Notes under the pieces: model-generated | Told to the model about the DNA's origin: nothing | The model's input: only the letters and a program-made list of their open reading frames with translations | The model's database searches: none | Assembly (NCBI RefSeq): GCF_900636825.1 | Contig: NZ_LR134318.1 | Coordinates: forward strand, 3,505,501-3,569,500 | Source: Pseudomonas fluorescens | Lineage (GTDB): Bacteria > Pseudomonadota > Gammaproteobacteria > Pseudomonadales > Pseudomonadaceae | Length of the DNA: 64,000 bases | Direction of reading: 5' to 3' | Made by a program: the position numbers and the translations under genes | Part shown: piece by piece, positions 7,730 to 15,626 of the stretch | Layout of the letters: each line of letters opens with the position of its first letter | Position numbering within the stretch: the first letter of the stretch is position 1

Positions 7730-10111
7730 ATGCGTACAATATTGAAGTCGTTGTTTTTCGTCGCATTCCTGCTGAGCGCGGGCGGCAGTTCGACACTGTG
7801 GGCGGCCGACCCGCTGGCACCCGCCACCACTGCCGCCGCCCCGCTGCCAGTGATTTCACAGGGCGAACTCCAAGTTCTGCAACAACGCCTCGACGGCCTG
7901 AAACAACAGATCTCTGCCGCGAACAATTACAACCAGCTCGAAGGGCCGCAGGATCGGGTGCAGGCGTTTATTCTCGACGTCGATAAGTTATCGGCGTCGT
8001 TGCTGCCACAGCAGGCGCAATTGACGGTGCAGTTGGGGGTTCTGGGGGCGGCGCCGGGGACGGAGGTGGCGGCGGAGCAAGCTGATATCGTCGCGCAACG
8101 GGCATCGTTGGCCGAGCAGAAAAACAAGGTCGACACGGCGCTGAAAAACCTCGCTGCGCTCAAACAGAGTGCGGCGGACCTGATCAAGCAGATCGCGGGT
8201 ATCCGCCGCACATTGCTCGAGAGCGAATTGACGCTCGGCACGCACAGTGTATTGAGTCCCGGTTTCTGGGCGCCATTGCTCAATCCGTCGCGCGACGATC
8301 GTCAACGTTTCAGCTTTTTTGTCGAGCAAGTGGCGGATGCCTGGGACAGGGTTTGGGCGCCAGGCCGGCATTTTCATACGCTGGCATTACTGGCATTGGC
8401 GCTGCTGATCTGGACATCGGGACGGCGCTTGGCCGACCGAGGGTTGACGTGGCTATGCATTTACCGTGTGCCAGAGGGGCGTTTGCGCCGCAGTGCGTTG
8501 GCATTCGCTTCAGCGCTGGCGACCATTGCTACCACGGCCCTGGCCCTGCATCTGTTGTTTTACGCCCTCACCCGCCACGCGCCGCTGACGCCGGTGCTGT
8601 CGACGTTTTCCGAGGAGTTCGAGAAGACCGTTTACGCCTGCGTATTGATCACCGGGCTGAGCCGCGCATTGTTGTCGATTGATCATCCGTCGTGGCGGCT
8701 GCCTGGCATTCACGATCAGGTGGCGCACGCGTTGAAGCGCTTTCCGCGCGTGCTGTCCGCAACCTTGCTGGTGTTGGTGACGCTGGTGCAAGTGTGCAAT
8801 GCCACTGGCATGAGCAGTCAGATCGTCCTTGCCGGCCGGGGCGTCACCTCGATGGCGGTGATGGTGATCATCGTGACCTTGCTGTTGCGCGTCGGCAGAG
8901 TGCGCAAGGGATTAGTCGCCGCCAACGACCCGCAAGCCAACAGTACATTTGTCGGCGTGATGTACACCATCGCCGCGCTTTCGATGTTTGTATCGGCCAT
9001 CGCACTGCTCACCGGTTACGTATCGCTGGCACGTTTCATCACCTATGAAGTGGTCTGGGCGTTCATTGTGCTGTCGGGGTTTTACCTGCTGATTCAGGTG
9101 ATCAAGGACGGCTGCGAGCACGCCTTTTCGCCGAAACATGCAAGTGGCAAGGCGCTCAAGCAGTTGCTGGGAGTCGGCGATCGCCGGCTCGATCAGATCT
9201 CGATCCTGCTTTCGGGTTTCAGTCGCGCAGCGCTGTTGTTGCTGGCGGTGATTGCGCTGTTCGTCGGCGGCATCGGCACGACGCTCGGGCAGTTGGCGAC
9301 CAACATCATGGCCATCCTCGGCGGTGCCGGGCTGCGCAAGTTCAACATCGTTCCGGCGCATCTGCTCAACGCCGTACTGGCGCTGATGATCGGCATCTGG
9401 TTGATCCGTGCGCTGCGGCGCTGGCTGGACAACGAGTTTCTGCCCAAGACCGACATGGACCCCGGCATGTGCGCGTCCCTGAGCACGCTGTTTTCCAATA
9501 TCGGTTATGCGTTCGTGATTCTGCTCACGCTGTCATCGCTGGGCGTGCAATGGACGAATCTGGCGTGGATCGTCAGTGCGCTGTCGGTGGGCATCGGTTT
9601 CGGTCTGCAGGAGATCGTCAAGAACTTCGTCTCCGGCCTGATTCTGCTGACCGAGCGGCCGGTCAAGGTGGGTGATCTGATCAGTATCAGCGGTGTCGAG
9701 GGCGATATCCGGCGAATCAACGTGCGCGCCACGGAAATCCAGCTCAGCGATCGCTCGATTGTGATTGTGCCGAACTCGCAATTGATCTCGCAGAATCTGC
9801 GTAACGTTACGCTCGGCGGCAGTGCCCAGGGCGTCGCATCGCTGGAGTTGATGTTCCCGCTGGATATCGATCCCGAGGAGGTCAAGGACTTGCTGCTCAA
9901 CGCCTATCACGAAAACGAAACCATCCTCGACAAGCCCGCATCGTTCGTGCGCTTCAGCAAGTTGTCGCCGGACGGGATTACATTGACCGTGACCGGATAT
10001 GTGGGCAGCCCGCGGATCGTCGGGGTGACCAAGAGTGATCTGCTGTTCGAGATTCTCAAGCGTCTGGGCGCGGCCGGGATTGCACTGGCCAAACCACCGG
10101 CGAGTGCCTAG
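7730..10111 (+). CDS. MscS-family mechanosensitive channel with DUF3772 domain
   Basis: A 793-residue inner-membrane channel. A signal peptide (to about residue 25, ending SSTLWAADP) leads to a periplasmic coiled-coil-rich part (about 45-170, DUF3772-like), a long multi-helix membrane region and the MscS pore and beta domain near the C-terminus. That region contains SVGIGFGLQEIVKNFVSGL, ERPVKVGDLISISG and VIVPNSQLISQ, which are the hallmark MscS motifs. Large MscS relatives of this layout release solutes on hypo-osmotic shock. The ATG at 7730 gives a good signal peptide; a TTG ten codons upstream is possible. It is followed by a terminator of the opposite strand and appears to be monocistronic. 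Confidence 0.93.
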   Translation: MRTILKSLFFVAFLLSAGGSSTLWAADPLAPATTAAAPLPVISQGELQVLQQRLDGLKQQISAANNYNQLEGPQDRVQAFILDVDKLSASLLPQQAQLTVQLGVLGAAPGTEVAAEQADIVAQRASLAEQKNKVDTALKNLAALKQSAADLIKQIAGIRRTLLESELTLGTHSVLSPGFWAPLLNPSRDDRQRFSFFVEQVADAWDRVWAPGRHFHTLALLALALLIWTSGRRLADRGLTWLCIYRVPEGRLRRSALAFASALATIATTALALHLLFYALTRHAPLTPVLSTFSEEFEKTVYACVLITGLSRALLSIDHPSWRLPGIHDQVAHALKRFPRVLSATLLVLVTLVQVCNATGMSSQIVLAGRGVTSMAVMVIIVTLLLRVGRVRKGLVAANDPQANSTFVGVMYTIAALSMFVSAIALLTGYVSLARFITYEVVWAFIVLSGFYLLIQVIKDGCEHAFSPKHASGKALKQLLGVGDRRLDQISILLSGFSRAALLLLAVIALFVGGIGTTLGQLATNIMAILGGAGLRKFNIVPAHLLNAVLALMIGIWLIRALRRWLDNEFLPKTDMDPGMCASLSTLFSNIGYAFVILLTLSSLGVQWTNLAWIVSALSVGIGFGLQEIVKNFVSGLILLTERPVKVGDLISISGVEGDIRRINVRATEIQLSDRSIVIVPNSQLISQNLRNVTLGGSAQGVASLELMFPLDIDPEEVKDLLLNAYHENETILDKPASFVRFSKLSPDGITLTVTGYVGSPRIVGVTKSDLLFEILKRLGAAGIALAKPPASA

Positions 10112-10154
10112 CGCAGGCGTGGACCTTCAGACCTACTGCGCCTGCCTCAGGCAT

Positions 10155-10182
10155 AAAAAAGCTCGGCTGTCTGGGCCGGGCT
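10155..10182 (-). terminator. Rho-independent terminator of the minus-strand gene at 10214
   Basis: Read on the minus strand, AGCCCGGC (10182-10175) and GCCGAGCT (10167-10160) form a stem with one G-U/mismatch position and a seven-base loop, followed directly by a T tract (10160-10155). It lies 32 bp after the stop of the small secreted protein. Confidence 0.75.
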
Positions 10183-10213
10183 CTCCATCGAGAATTGCGG
10201 TGAGTGAATGCAT

Positions 10214-10432
10214 TCAGACGGCACGACGCTCGATCAAGCGATCCGCCCCACCTTCAGCAACCCGATTGCCCTGCAGATGATCAGAACCGTCGGCGGCCAC
10301 CGCGTCACTGAACAGTGGATCGGTTTCAGTCGCAGCCACCGCGTCGCTGAACAGTGGATCGGTTTCAGTCGCCGCAAAGGCGTTGAGTGCGAAAACCGAT
10401 AATGCAACGGCGAGGAGAGTTTGGCGTTTCAT
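10214..10432 (-). CDS. Small secreted repeat-containing protein
   Basis: A 72-residue protein with a clear Sec signal peptide (MKRQTLLAVALSVFALNAFA, cleavage after AFA at about residue 20). The mature peptide starts with two exact copies of a 13-residue unit (ATETDPLFSDAVA) and continues with a VAADGSDHL...VAEGGADRLIE segment. I recall short pseudomonad exported proteins with repeated AEDGADR/AEGGADR units; this one seems to belong to them, and their function is unknown. The terminator at 10155 follows it. The start is preceded by an AT-rich promoter-like region. Confidence 0.72.
   Translation of the reverse strand: MKRQTLLAVALSVFALNAFAATETDPLFSDAVAATETDPLFSDAVAADGSDHLQGNRVAEGGADRLIERRAV
10296..10373. 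repeat. Two tandem 39-bp repeats inside the small secreted protein gene
   Basis: Two consecutive 39-bp units (10296-10334 and 10335-10373) differ at only two positions. They encode the two 13-residue units of the gene at 10214, so copy number changes would keep the reading frame. Confidence 0.9.
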
Positions 10433-10548
10433 GATGATGTGCTCCGGTTTCAGTGGTTGGGAATGGAGCCGATCTTACGCCGACGGATTGATATGAGAAC
10501 TTCATTGAGTCAATGGTTGTTATTGATGCAGTTAATAATTGACACAAG

Positions 10549-10824
10549 CTATTTACACTTGGCCAACACCACCTGACAGGTCGCCGGCGTGCCACCGGAG
10601 CGTCCGGCATAGCGGATGCAGTTGTTCATTGATTTCTGCCGCGCCATGTTCAGGCTCGAGCCCCACGCCAGGCCTCCTTCGCCAACCGTCGGCAATGCCT
10701 TGGCGTAACAACTGTCGCCAACGCCTGAGGGTGGGTAATGTTTGCGGTTCGAACAGCCTGCGGTCAGCGCCAGACTGACGGCAAGCAGCGTGTGCAAGAT
10801 CCATCGCGTGCGTTGATCGGTCAT
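10549..10824 (-). CDS. Small predicted lipoprotein
   Basis: A 91-residue protein whose N-terminus has a hydrophobic stretch and lipobox (LLAVSLALTAGC, Cys at about residue 24), so it is probably anchored in the membrane. The mature part contains three further Cys residues besides the lipidated one (DSCYAKAL, MNNCIRYAG, TCQVVLAKC), which may form disulfides in the periplasm. I chose the ATG at 10824 because it gives a normal signal peptide; an upstream in-frame start adds 22 residues without a hydrophobic character. I do not recognise the family. It is divergent from the AraC regulator. Confidence 0.72.
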   Translation of the reverse strand: MTDQRTRWILHTLLAVSLALTAGCSNRKHYPPSGVGDSCYAKALPTVGEGGLAWGSSLNMARQKSMNNCIRYAGRSGGTPATCQVVLAKCK

Positions 10825-10968
10825 GGACTGCACCTGTCGCTGAGGTTTGTAGAGTGTCGAGTCTAGCCTTATGGGCTCGCCATTCTGCACAAATCTTCTA
10901 AACGCCCTGCCCCATTGCGCGGTATTTTATGGGGCCGAACATTTCGCAGCCGAGCCCTGGAGCCTCCC

Positions 10969-11805
10969 GTGGATAAACGCAACTGGATCGAGCTGTCCCA
11001 GGATGTCGATACCGGGATCGAATCGATTCGTGCTCATTTTCAAGGGCATGCCTACGACCCGCATTGGCATGACAGCTTTTTGGTTGGCGTGACCGAACAA
11101 GGCGTGCAGCAGTTCAATTGCCGCCGCGTGCGTCATCGCAGTACGCCGGGCAATGTGTTTTTGCTCGAGCCTGGGGAAATTCACGATGGCCATGCGCCGA
11201 CCGGGGACGGCTTCACGTACTCGATGCTTTACCTCGACCCGCAGTGGCTGGAGCGCGAACTGCATGCGCTGTTCGAGCAGGCGCCCGCCAACAGTCAGCC
11301 TGGTTTTGCCGACACCCTGAGTCAGGATCCGCGCCTGGCGACTGCCATCAGTCAGGCCTTCCATGCCCTGCATGAGGGCGACTTGCGCATCGTTCGCCAG
11401 ACTGCCATCGATGGTCTGCTGGGTTCGCTGACGCGCCATCTCGATTGGCGCAAGCGGCGGGGGTTCGATCCGCGCCTGCCGCTGGTGGCGCAACGGGCGC
11501 GCGATTATCTGCACGCGCACACCTATGAAGATATCGGCCTGGATGATCTGGCCAAAGTATGTGGCGTGGATCGCTTTCGGCTGACCCGCGCGTTCAAGAC
11601 TGCCTTCGGTCTGGCCCCCCACGCCTACCTGATCCAGCTGCGTCTGGCCAAGGCGCGACAATTGCTCGCGCGTGGTGAAACCCCAGCACAAGTCGCCAGC
11701 GTGCTGGGCTTCGCCGACCAAAGTCACCTCGGGCGCTGGTTCCGGCGCGCCTATCAACTGACGCCGGCGGACTACCGCAAGCGCTGCTCAAACCTTCCAG
11801 ACTGA
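10969..11805 (+). CDS. AraC-family transcriptional regulator
   Basis: A 278-residue regulator with an N-terminal cupin sensor (H-x-H pair in YDPHWHDSFLVG at about 28-39, and PGNVFLLEPGEIHDG) and a C-terminal double helix-turn-helix (DDLAKVCGVDRFRLTRAFK at about 187-205; ETPAQVASVLGFADQSHLGR at about 230-249). The GTG start at 10969 is supported by TGGAG about seven bases upstream. The LysE exporter gene follows after 55 bp on the same strand, and AraC/LysE pairs of this type are common in pseudomonads, where the regulator is thought to control amino acid or metabolite export. Confidence 0.92.
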   Translation: MDKRNWIELSQDVDTGIESIRAHFQGHAYDPHWHDSFLVGVTEQGVQQFNCRRVRHRSTPGNVFLLEPGEIHDGHAPTGDGFTYSMLYLDPQWLERELHALFEQAPANSQPGFADTLSQDPRLATAISQAFHALHEGDLRIVRQTAIDGLLGSLTRHLDWRKRRGFDPRLPLVAQRARDYLHAHTYEDIGLDDLAKVCGVDRFRLTRAFKTAFGLAPHAYLIQLRLAKARQLLARGETPAQVASVLGFADQSHLGRWFRRAYQLTPADYRKRCSNLPD

Positions 11806-11860
11806 TGCCTGCCGGTTAGCGATCATGGCGCCCTGTTTTGATTTTCAGGGAATCCGGATC

Positions 11861-12457
11861 ATGGCTTCATTGTTACCCTTCCTGCTGTTTGCATTCGTGG
11901 CGTCGATTACTCCTGGCCCGACCAATATTCTGGTGCTGAGCCACAGCTCGCGGCAGGGTTTGATCGCCACGCTGCCGATCATTCTGGCCGCCTGCACCGC
12001 AGCCGCGCTGATTGTTTTGGTGGTGGGGCTCGGCGCCGGTGAAACACTGCTGCGCTTTCCCCGTGTGCAGCAAGCCATGGCTTGGGCCGGTGTGCTCTGG
12101 TTGAGTTGGCTGGCGTGGCAGATCTGGCGCAGCGCCCCGCCGTCGCTGAACCCGGCAGATACCCAGGACGATGGCTTCAGCGCCATCGGCGCGGCCACGT
12201 TGCAACTGATCAATCCGAAGGTGTGGATGATGGCGTTGGCGGTGGTCAGCGTGTTCGTTGGCGGCAGCGATGAGACGTTGCGGCTGCTGGTGTATTCGCT
12301 GGCGTTTCTGTTGGTGTCATTGCCATGCATGATGTTTTGGGCGCTGCTGGGCGTGGGCAGCGCGCGGCTGATCAAATCAGCCCAAGCGTTCAAACGCATG
12401 AACGCAGGGTTGGCGCTGTTACTGCTGCTGTCGGCATGGCTGACTGTCTTGGCATGA
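11861..12457 (+). CDS. LysE/RhtB-family exporter
   Basis: A 198-residue membrane protein of the LysE/RhtB superfamily, which exports amino acids and related solutes. The N-terminal signature FVASITPGPTNILVLSHSS (about residues 11-29) is diagnostic, and six hydrophobic segments fit the family. It also has the NPKVWMMAL motif at about residue 119, typical of RhtB proteins. I start at 11861, where GGGAATC precedes the ATG; a frame-open ATG at 11825 adds a polar stretch. It is probably regulated by the AraC protein upstream. The substrate is unknown. Confidence 0.92.
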   Translation: MASLLPFLLFAFVASITPGPTNILVLSHSSRQGLIATLPIILAACTAAALIVLVVGLGAGETLLRFPRVQQAMAWAGVLWLSWLAWQIWRSAPPSLNPADTQDDGFSAIGAATLQLINPKVWMMALAVVSVFVGGSDETLRLLVYSLAFLLVSLPCMMFWALLGVGSARLIKSAQAFKRMNAGLALLLLLSAWLTVLA

Positions 12458-12466
12458 CACGCTTTG

Positions 12467-13273
12467 TGTAGGAGCTGCCGAAGGCTGCGATCTTTTGATT
12501 CTGATCGAAAACAAGATCAACAGATCGCAGCCTTCGGCAGCTCCTACATGTCTTCTTCCAGCAGGCTGACGTTGCCTGACGATACTCACGGGTGAACCCG
12601 GTGCTTTGAACCGGCGGGTGTAGGCGCTGTGATCGGTGTAGGAACCGCCGAAGGCTGCGATCTTTTGATTTTGATGGAAAGCAAGATCAACAGATCGCAG
12701 CCTTCGGCAGCTCCTACATGGCTTCTTCCAGCAGGCTGACGTTGCCTGACGATACTCACGCGGAGTGAACCCGGTGCTTTGAACCGGCGGGTGTAGGCGT
12801 TGTGATCGGTGTAGGAGCTGCCGAAGGCTGCGATCTTTTGATTTTGATGGAAAGCAAGATCAACAGATCGCAGCCTTCGGCAGCTCCTACATGGTGCATC
12901 GTGATCGTTGCATGCCTTCCATCAGGCTGACGTTGCCTGACGATACTCACGGGTGAACCCGGTGCTTTGAACCGGCGGGTGTAGGCGCTGTGATCGGTGT
13001 AGGAGCTGCCGAAGGCTGCGATCTTTTGATTCTGATCGAAAACAAGATCAACAGATCGCAGCCTTCGGCAGCTCCTACATGGCTTATCGTGATCGTTGCA
13101 TGCCTTCCATCAGGCTGACGTTGCCTGGCAATACTCACGCGGGGTGAACCCAGTCGAGGCTTTGAACTGGCGGGTGTAGGCGCTGTGACCGGTGTAGGAG
13201 CTGCCGAAGGCTGCGATCTTTTGATTTTGATCGAAAGCAAGATCAACAGATCGCAGCCTTCGGCAGCTCCTAC
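12467..13273. repeat. Tandem array of five REP palindromes with a shared linker
   Basis: Five near-identical 82-bp palindromes (TGTAGGAGCTGCCGAAGGC at the left end and its complement at the right) lie at 12467-12548, 12637-12718, 12810-12891, 12998-13079 and 13193-13273. The linkers between them (about 90-115 bp) are also near-identical, so the whole period of 170-195 bp was amplified. The palindrome is a Pseudomonas REP type, which can bind integration host factor or be a RAYT transposase substrate. The linkers contain a coding remnant described separately. No gene lies in this 870-bp interval. Confidence 0.93.
13110..13197 (-). pseudogene. C-terminal fragment of an AraC-family regulator
   Basis: On the minus strand the right-most linker encodes SYTGHSAYTRQFKASTGFTP followed by REYCQATSA and a stop at 13110-13112. 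This is the typical end of an AraC-type DNA-binding domain (GFSDxSxFxRxFKxxTGxTPxxYR). Upstream of it the REP palindrome interrupts the frame and no further part of an AraC gene is present. The four other linkers carry the same segment with a short deletion and shifted frame. The coding end was evidently captured next to a REP and amplified with it. Confidence 0.7.
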
Positions 13274-13327
13274 CTGGCTTATCGTGGTCGTTGCATGCCT
13301 TCATTCGGGCGTTTCTGACAACGCCCG

Positions 13328-13540
13328 CTATCCAATACGATGAAGCGCATCCCCGTGGTGCATCGCCAGATGGCCGGTCTTGTCGCTCTTGACCTCGTAC
13401 TGCGGCGCATCTTTGGAGGCCGGCCGGTGCCGCCCCATGAACTCGACATCTTTGATATGCACCTTGGTCACCTTGCCGTGTATCTCGCCGGCCTCGGAAT
13501 TCCAGCGCACGCTGTCACCCACCTTGAATGAACCGCTCAT
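13328..13540 (-). CDS. DUF2945 (Tudor-like) small protein
   Basis: A 70-residue protein that matches the DUF2945 family well: FKVGDSVRWNSEAGEIHGKV at residues 5-24, then ASKDAPQYEVKSDKTGHLAM at 41-60. The fold is a small SH3/Tudor-like barrel; the family has been linked to hypervirulence in fungi and appears as stress-associated in bacteria, with unknown activity. GAGAGGG precedes the ATG at 13540. It neighbours other small hydrophilic proteins typical of general-stress loci. Confidence 0.88.
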   Translation of the reverse strand: MSGSFKVGDSVRWNSEAGEIHGKVTKVHIKDVEFMGRHRPASKDAPQYEVKSDKTGHLAMHHGDALHRIG

Positions 13541-13724
13541 GGTTTTTCCCTCTCGTCTGGCTGTCGTACTGTTGAGCGAGTGCCGCGCAGGAAATTCAGA
13601 AAAAGTCATTCGCGCCTCGCTTACCTCATCAGCCGACCACCGGCATGTCGAAAAATCGAACGGCTCAAATCCGCGTCGCCTCCAACCTGTACAGCCCCAA
13701 ACAGCGGGCATCGCGAGGTGTGAG

Positions 13725-13964
13725 ATGAATAACGAAACCAAGATGCAAGGCGGCACTGGCCAGGATGACCCCATGCCCACATCACCCGACCCGTTGAGCC
13801 CGGGCCGCACGGAAGTGGACCCAAGCAAAGATGCTGGCGTTGATGAGCTGCCGGACAATGAAGGAGAAATTCCGCTGGACGATGACAGCACCGGCCTGGA
13901 CCCGGAGCGGGTGCGCCAGGAAACCGATAACGCTGTCACGGATAAACAACAAGATCCGCGATGA
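13725..13964 (+). CDS. Small acidic hydrophilic protein
   Basis: A 79-residue protein, very rich in Asp, Glu, Pro, Gly and Thr, with no hydrophobic core and probably disordered (for example ELPDNEGEIPLDDDSTGLDP in the middle). The start at 13725 follows GAGGTG. It resembles the small acidic proteins at 14032 and 37223 in composition. Function unknown; proteins of this type in pseudomonads are often expressed under osmotic or stationary-phase stress, but that is inference. Confidence 0.7.
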   Translation: MNNETKMQGGTGQDDPMPTSPDPLSPGRTEVDPSKDAGVDELPDNEGEIPLDDDSTGLDPERVRQETDNAVTDKQQDPR

Positions 13965-13971
13965 ACGAAAT

Positions 13972-14005
13972 GTGGCAGCGCTGTTCGGCGCTGCCACGGT
14001 TTCTT
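13972..14005. terminator. Bidirectional hairpin between convergent genes
   Basis: GTGGCAGCGC (13972-13981) pairs perfectly with GCGCTGCCAC (13988-13997) around a six-base loop, followed on the plus strand by GGTTTCTTCTT. It lies eight bases after the plus-strand stop and between convergent genes, so it may end transcription from both sides. Confidence 0.65.
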
Positions 14006-14031
14006 CTTCGCAAAATATACCGCTCAGCCAG

Positions 14032-14232
14032 TCACTGATCCTTGGGATGTTCGGTGGTTACCGAGTTTGCCGCGTCAACATCACTCATCTCCTCCTCCAC
14101 CGGAGCTTCATCGTCCGCCGGCAGCGGCACCTCGGGATTTTTGCGTTGATGATCGTGACCGGTCTCGTTGTCCGTGGGGCGGGTCACTGGCTTTTGCGAC
14201 TGGTTGCCCGGCGCTTTTTCGTCAATATCCAT
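14032..14232 (-). CDS. Small acidic hydrophilic protein
   Basis: A 66-residue charged protein without hydrophobic segments (MDIDEKAPGNQSQKP at the start and DDEAPVEEEMSDVDAAN near the end), probably unstructured. It has no recognisable domain. Composition and small size match the neighbouring gene at 13725 and the gene at 37223, suggesting a family of stress-type small proteins. The start is the only in-frame ATG that gives this composition. Confidence 0.62.
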   Translation of the reverse strand: MDIDEKAPGNQSQKPVTRPTDNETGHDHQRKNPEVPLPADDEAPVEEEMSDVDAANSVTTEHPKDQ

Positions 14233-14339
14233 TCAGGTTCTCCGCTCGTCGCACGGTGTATCCGTGCCTGAACATGAGAAATGCACGCGCCGTGCAAGTG
14301 CCCGGCGCGGGACGAACGGTTGCGAACGCTGCGTCATCC

Positions 14340-15266
14340 CTAATCGAAAAAAGCCTCGACCGAAACCCGGCTGCCAACAAAGAAACTGTCCGCCACCAAG
14401 CGCAACGGCTGCAGATCCAGATCACTGGCTTTGTCAGAGATCAGTTGCTGGAAATGCCGATACACCGCCGCGTATTCGCCCTCCTCCGAGACTGGCTGGC
14501 GGACACCGTCGATGCTCAACAACGCGCCACCGTTATCCAGGCGCAAGACCCCTTCGGCGCAACGAACTTCGATACTCCACAGTTCATCATGGCCATGGTC
14601 GAAATCGAATTCTGCGCGGACATCGAGGTGACGCGCGTCGGACATTTTGATCGACGCAGCAATGGGCGACTGGCAGTTGCTCGGCACTCGCAATTCAGCC
14701 GATTCGACAAACAGCGGCAACGCGAGCAAATGGGTGACGATCGACAAGGCATTGATGCCCGGATCGAACACGCCCAGACCGCCCGGCTGCCAGATCCACG
14801 CCTGACCGGGGTGCCATTTGCGCACGTCCTCTTTCCACTCGATCTGCACGCTTTGCAGGGTGCGCGAGGCGAGCCAGTCGCGGGCGGCTTCGATGCCCGG
14901 CGCGTAGCGTGAGTGCCAGGCGAACAGCGCACTGACGCCCCGTGCCGCCGCCTGATCGACCAGCGCCATTGCCTCGCCCAACGTCGCGCAGGGCGGCTTT
15001 TCGACCAGCACATGTTTGCCCGCAGCGAGCGCTTGCTGGACCAGGGTGAAGCGGCCTTGCGGCGGGGTGCAGAAGGCAATCGCATCGACCGGCGGGCCGT
15101 TCTCCAGCAACTCGCTCAACGACTGAAAGTTTTCCACGCCCGCGCAGGGTTTGCCTTGAGTGGCCACAGCCACCAACTGGAAACCGGGATTGGCGCTGAT
15201 CGCCGGGACGTGTTGATCCTGGGCAATCTTGCCGTACCCCACCAGACCGAGACGGATTGGTTGCAT
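14340..15266 (-). CDS. gal: D-galactose 1-dehydrogenase (Gfo/Idh/MocA family)
   Basis: A 308-residue NAD(P)-dependent oxidoreductase. N-terminal Rossmann motif GLVGYGKIAQDQHVPAI (about 7-23), substrate-side motif VLVEKPPCATLGEAM (about 90-104, with the EKP signature) and GLGVFDPGINALSIV (about 164-178). From memory this is very close to the galactose 1-dehydrogenase of P. fluorescens, which oxidises galactose to galactonolactone; the C-terminal third diverges more. The ATG at 15266 has GCAGGAG at a good distance. It stands alone; no other sugar catabolism gene lies next to it. Related aldose dehydrogenases (arabinose, fucose) remain possible. Confidence 0.82.
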   Translation of the reverse strand: MQPIRLGLVGYGKIAQDQHVPAISANPGFQLVAVATQGKPCAGVENFQSLSELLENGPPVDAIAFCTPPQGRFTLVQQALAAGKHVLVEKPPCATLGEAMALVDQAAARGVSALFAWHSRYAPGIEAARDWLASRTLQSVQIEWKEDVRKWHPGQAWIWQPGGLGVFDPGINALSIVTHLLALPLFVESAELRVPSNCQSPIAASIKMSDARHLDVRAEFDFDHGHDELWSIEVRCAEGVLRLDNGGALLSIDGVRQPVSEEGEYAAVYRHFQQLISDKASDLDLQPLRLVADSFFVGSRVSVEAFFD

Positions 15267-15363
15267 CAATGACTCCTGCTTTTTGTTGTAGTAAGAGAAG
15301 CGGCAGATTACCTGCTATCGATGCGAGCGTCTGTCGGCACAACGTAACAGCGATCACGGCATC

Positions 15364-15486
15364 ATGAGTTTCGACCTGATCCTCAACACGGTCGCCGCCC
15401 CGCACGATCTCGACGCGTTCCTCGTCCTGCTCAAGCGCGATGTGAAATATCGCTTCGTGATCGACAACGCCACGCTCGCAGGCTAG
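15364..15486 (+). pseudogene. Internally deleted zinc alcohol dehydrogenase remnant (YahK-like)
   Basis: This 40-residue frame reads SFDLILNTVAAPHDLDAFLV, then LLKRD, then directly DVKYRFVIDNATLAG and stop. The first half matches the middle of YahK-type NADPH-dependent alcohol dehydrogenases (the NTVAAPHDLDAF segment of the Rossmann domain), the second half their extreme C-terminus (a MLxGDVKYRFVID-type end). About 80 residues between them are missing, joined at a shared R-D codon pair, and nothing of the N-terminal half is left. The frame seems to extend a few codons upstream (about 15337) without a start. It is a decayed gene rather than a functional peptide. Confidence 0.72.
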
Positions 15487-15626
15487 GTGGCCGCGCCCGT
15501 TGGCAATTCATCGCGCCAACGGGCGCTGTTTGGTCGACAGGATTTGACAGGCCACGCGTCGCTCGCCAGAGTCGCACCCCTTTGCCTGCTCGCACACTGC
15601 GGCAGGCCAGTGAACAGGGGTTGTCG

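Noticed and set aside
12467..13273. CRISPR array
   Set aside because: The repeated units are 82-bp palindromes with linkers that are themselves repeated, unlike short repeats with unique spacers; no cas genes are present.
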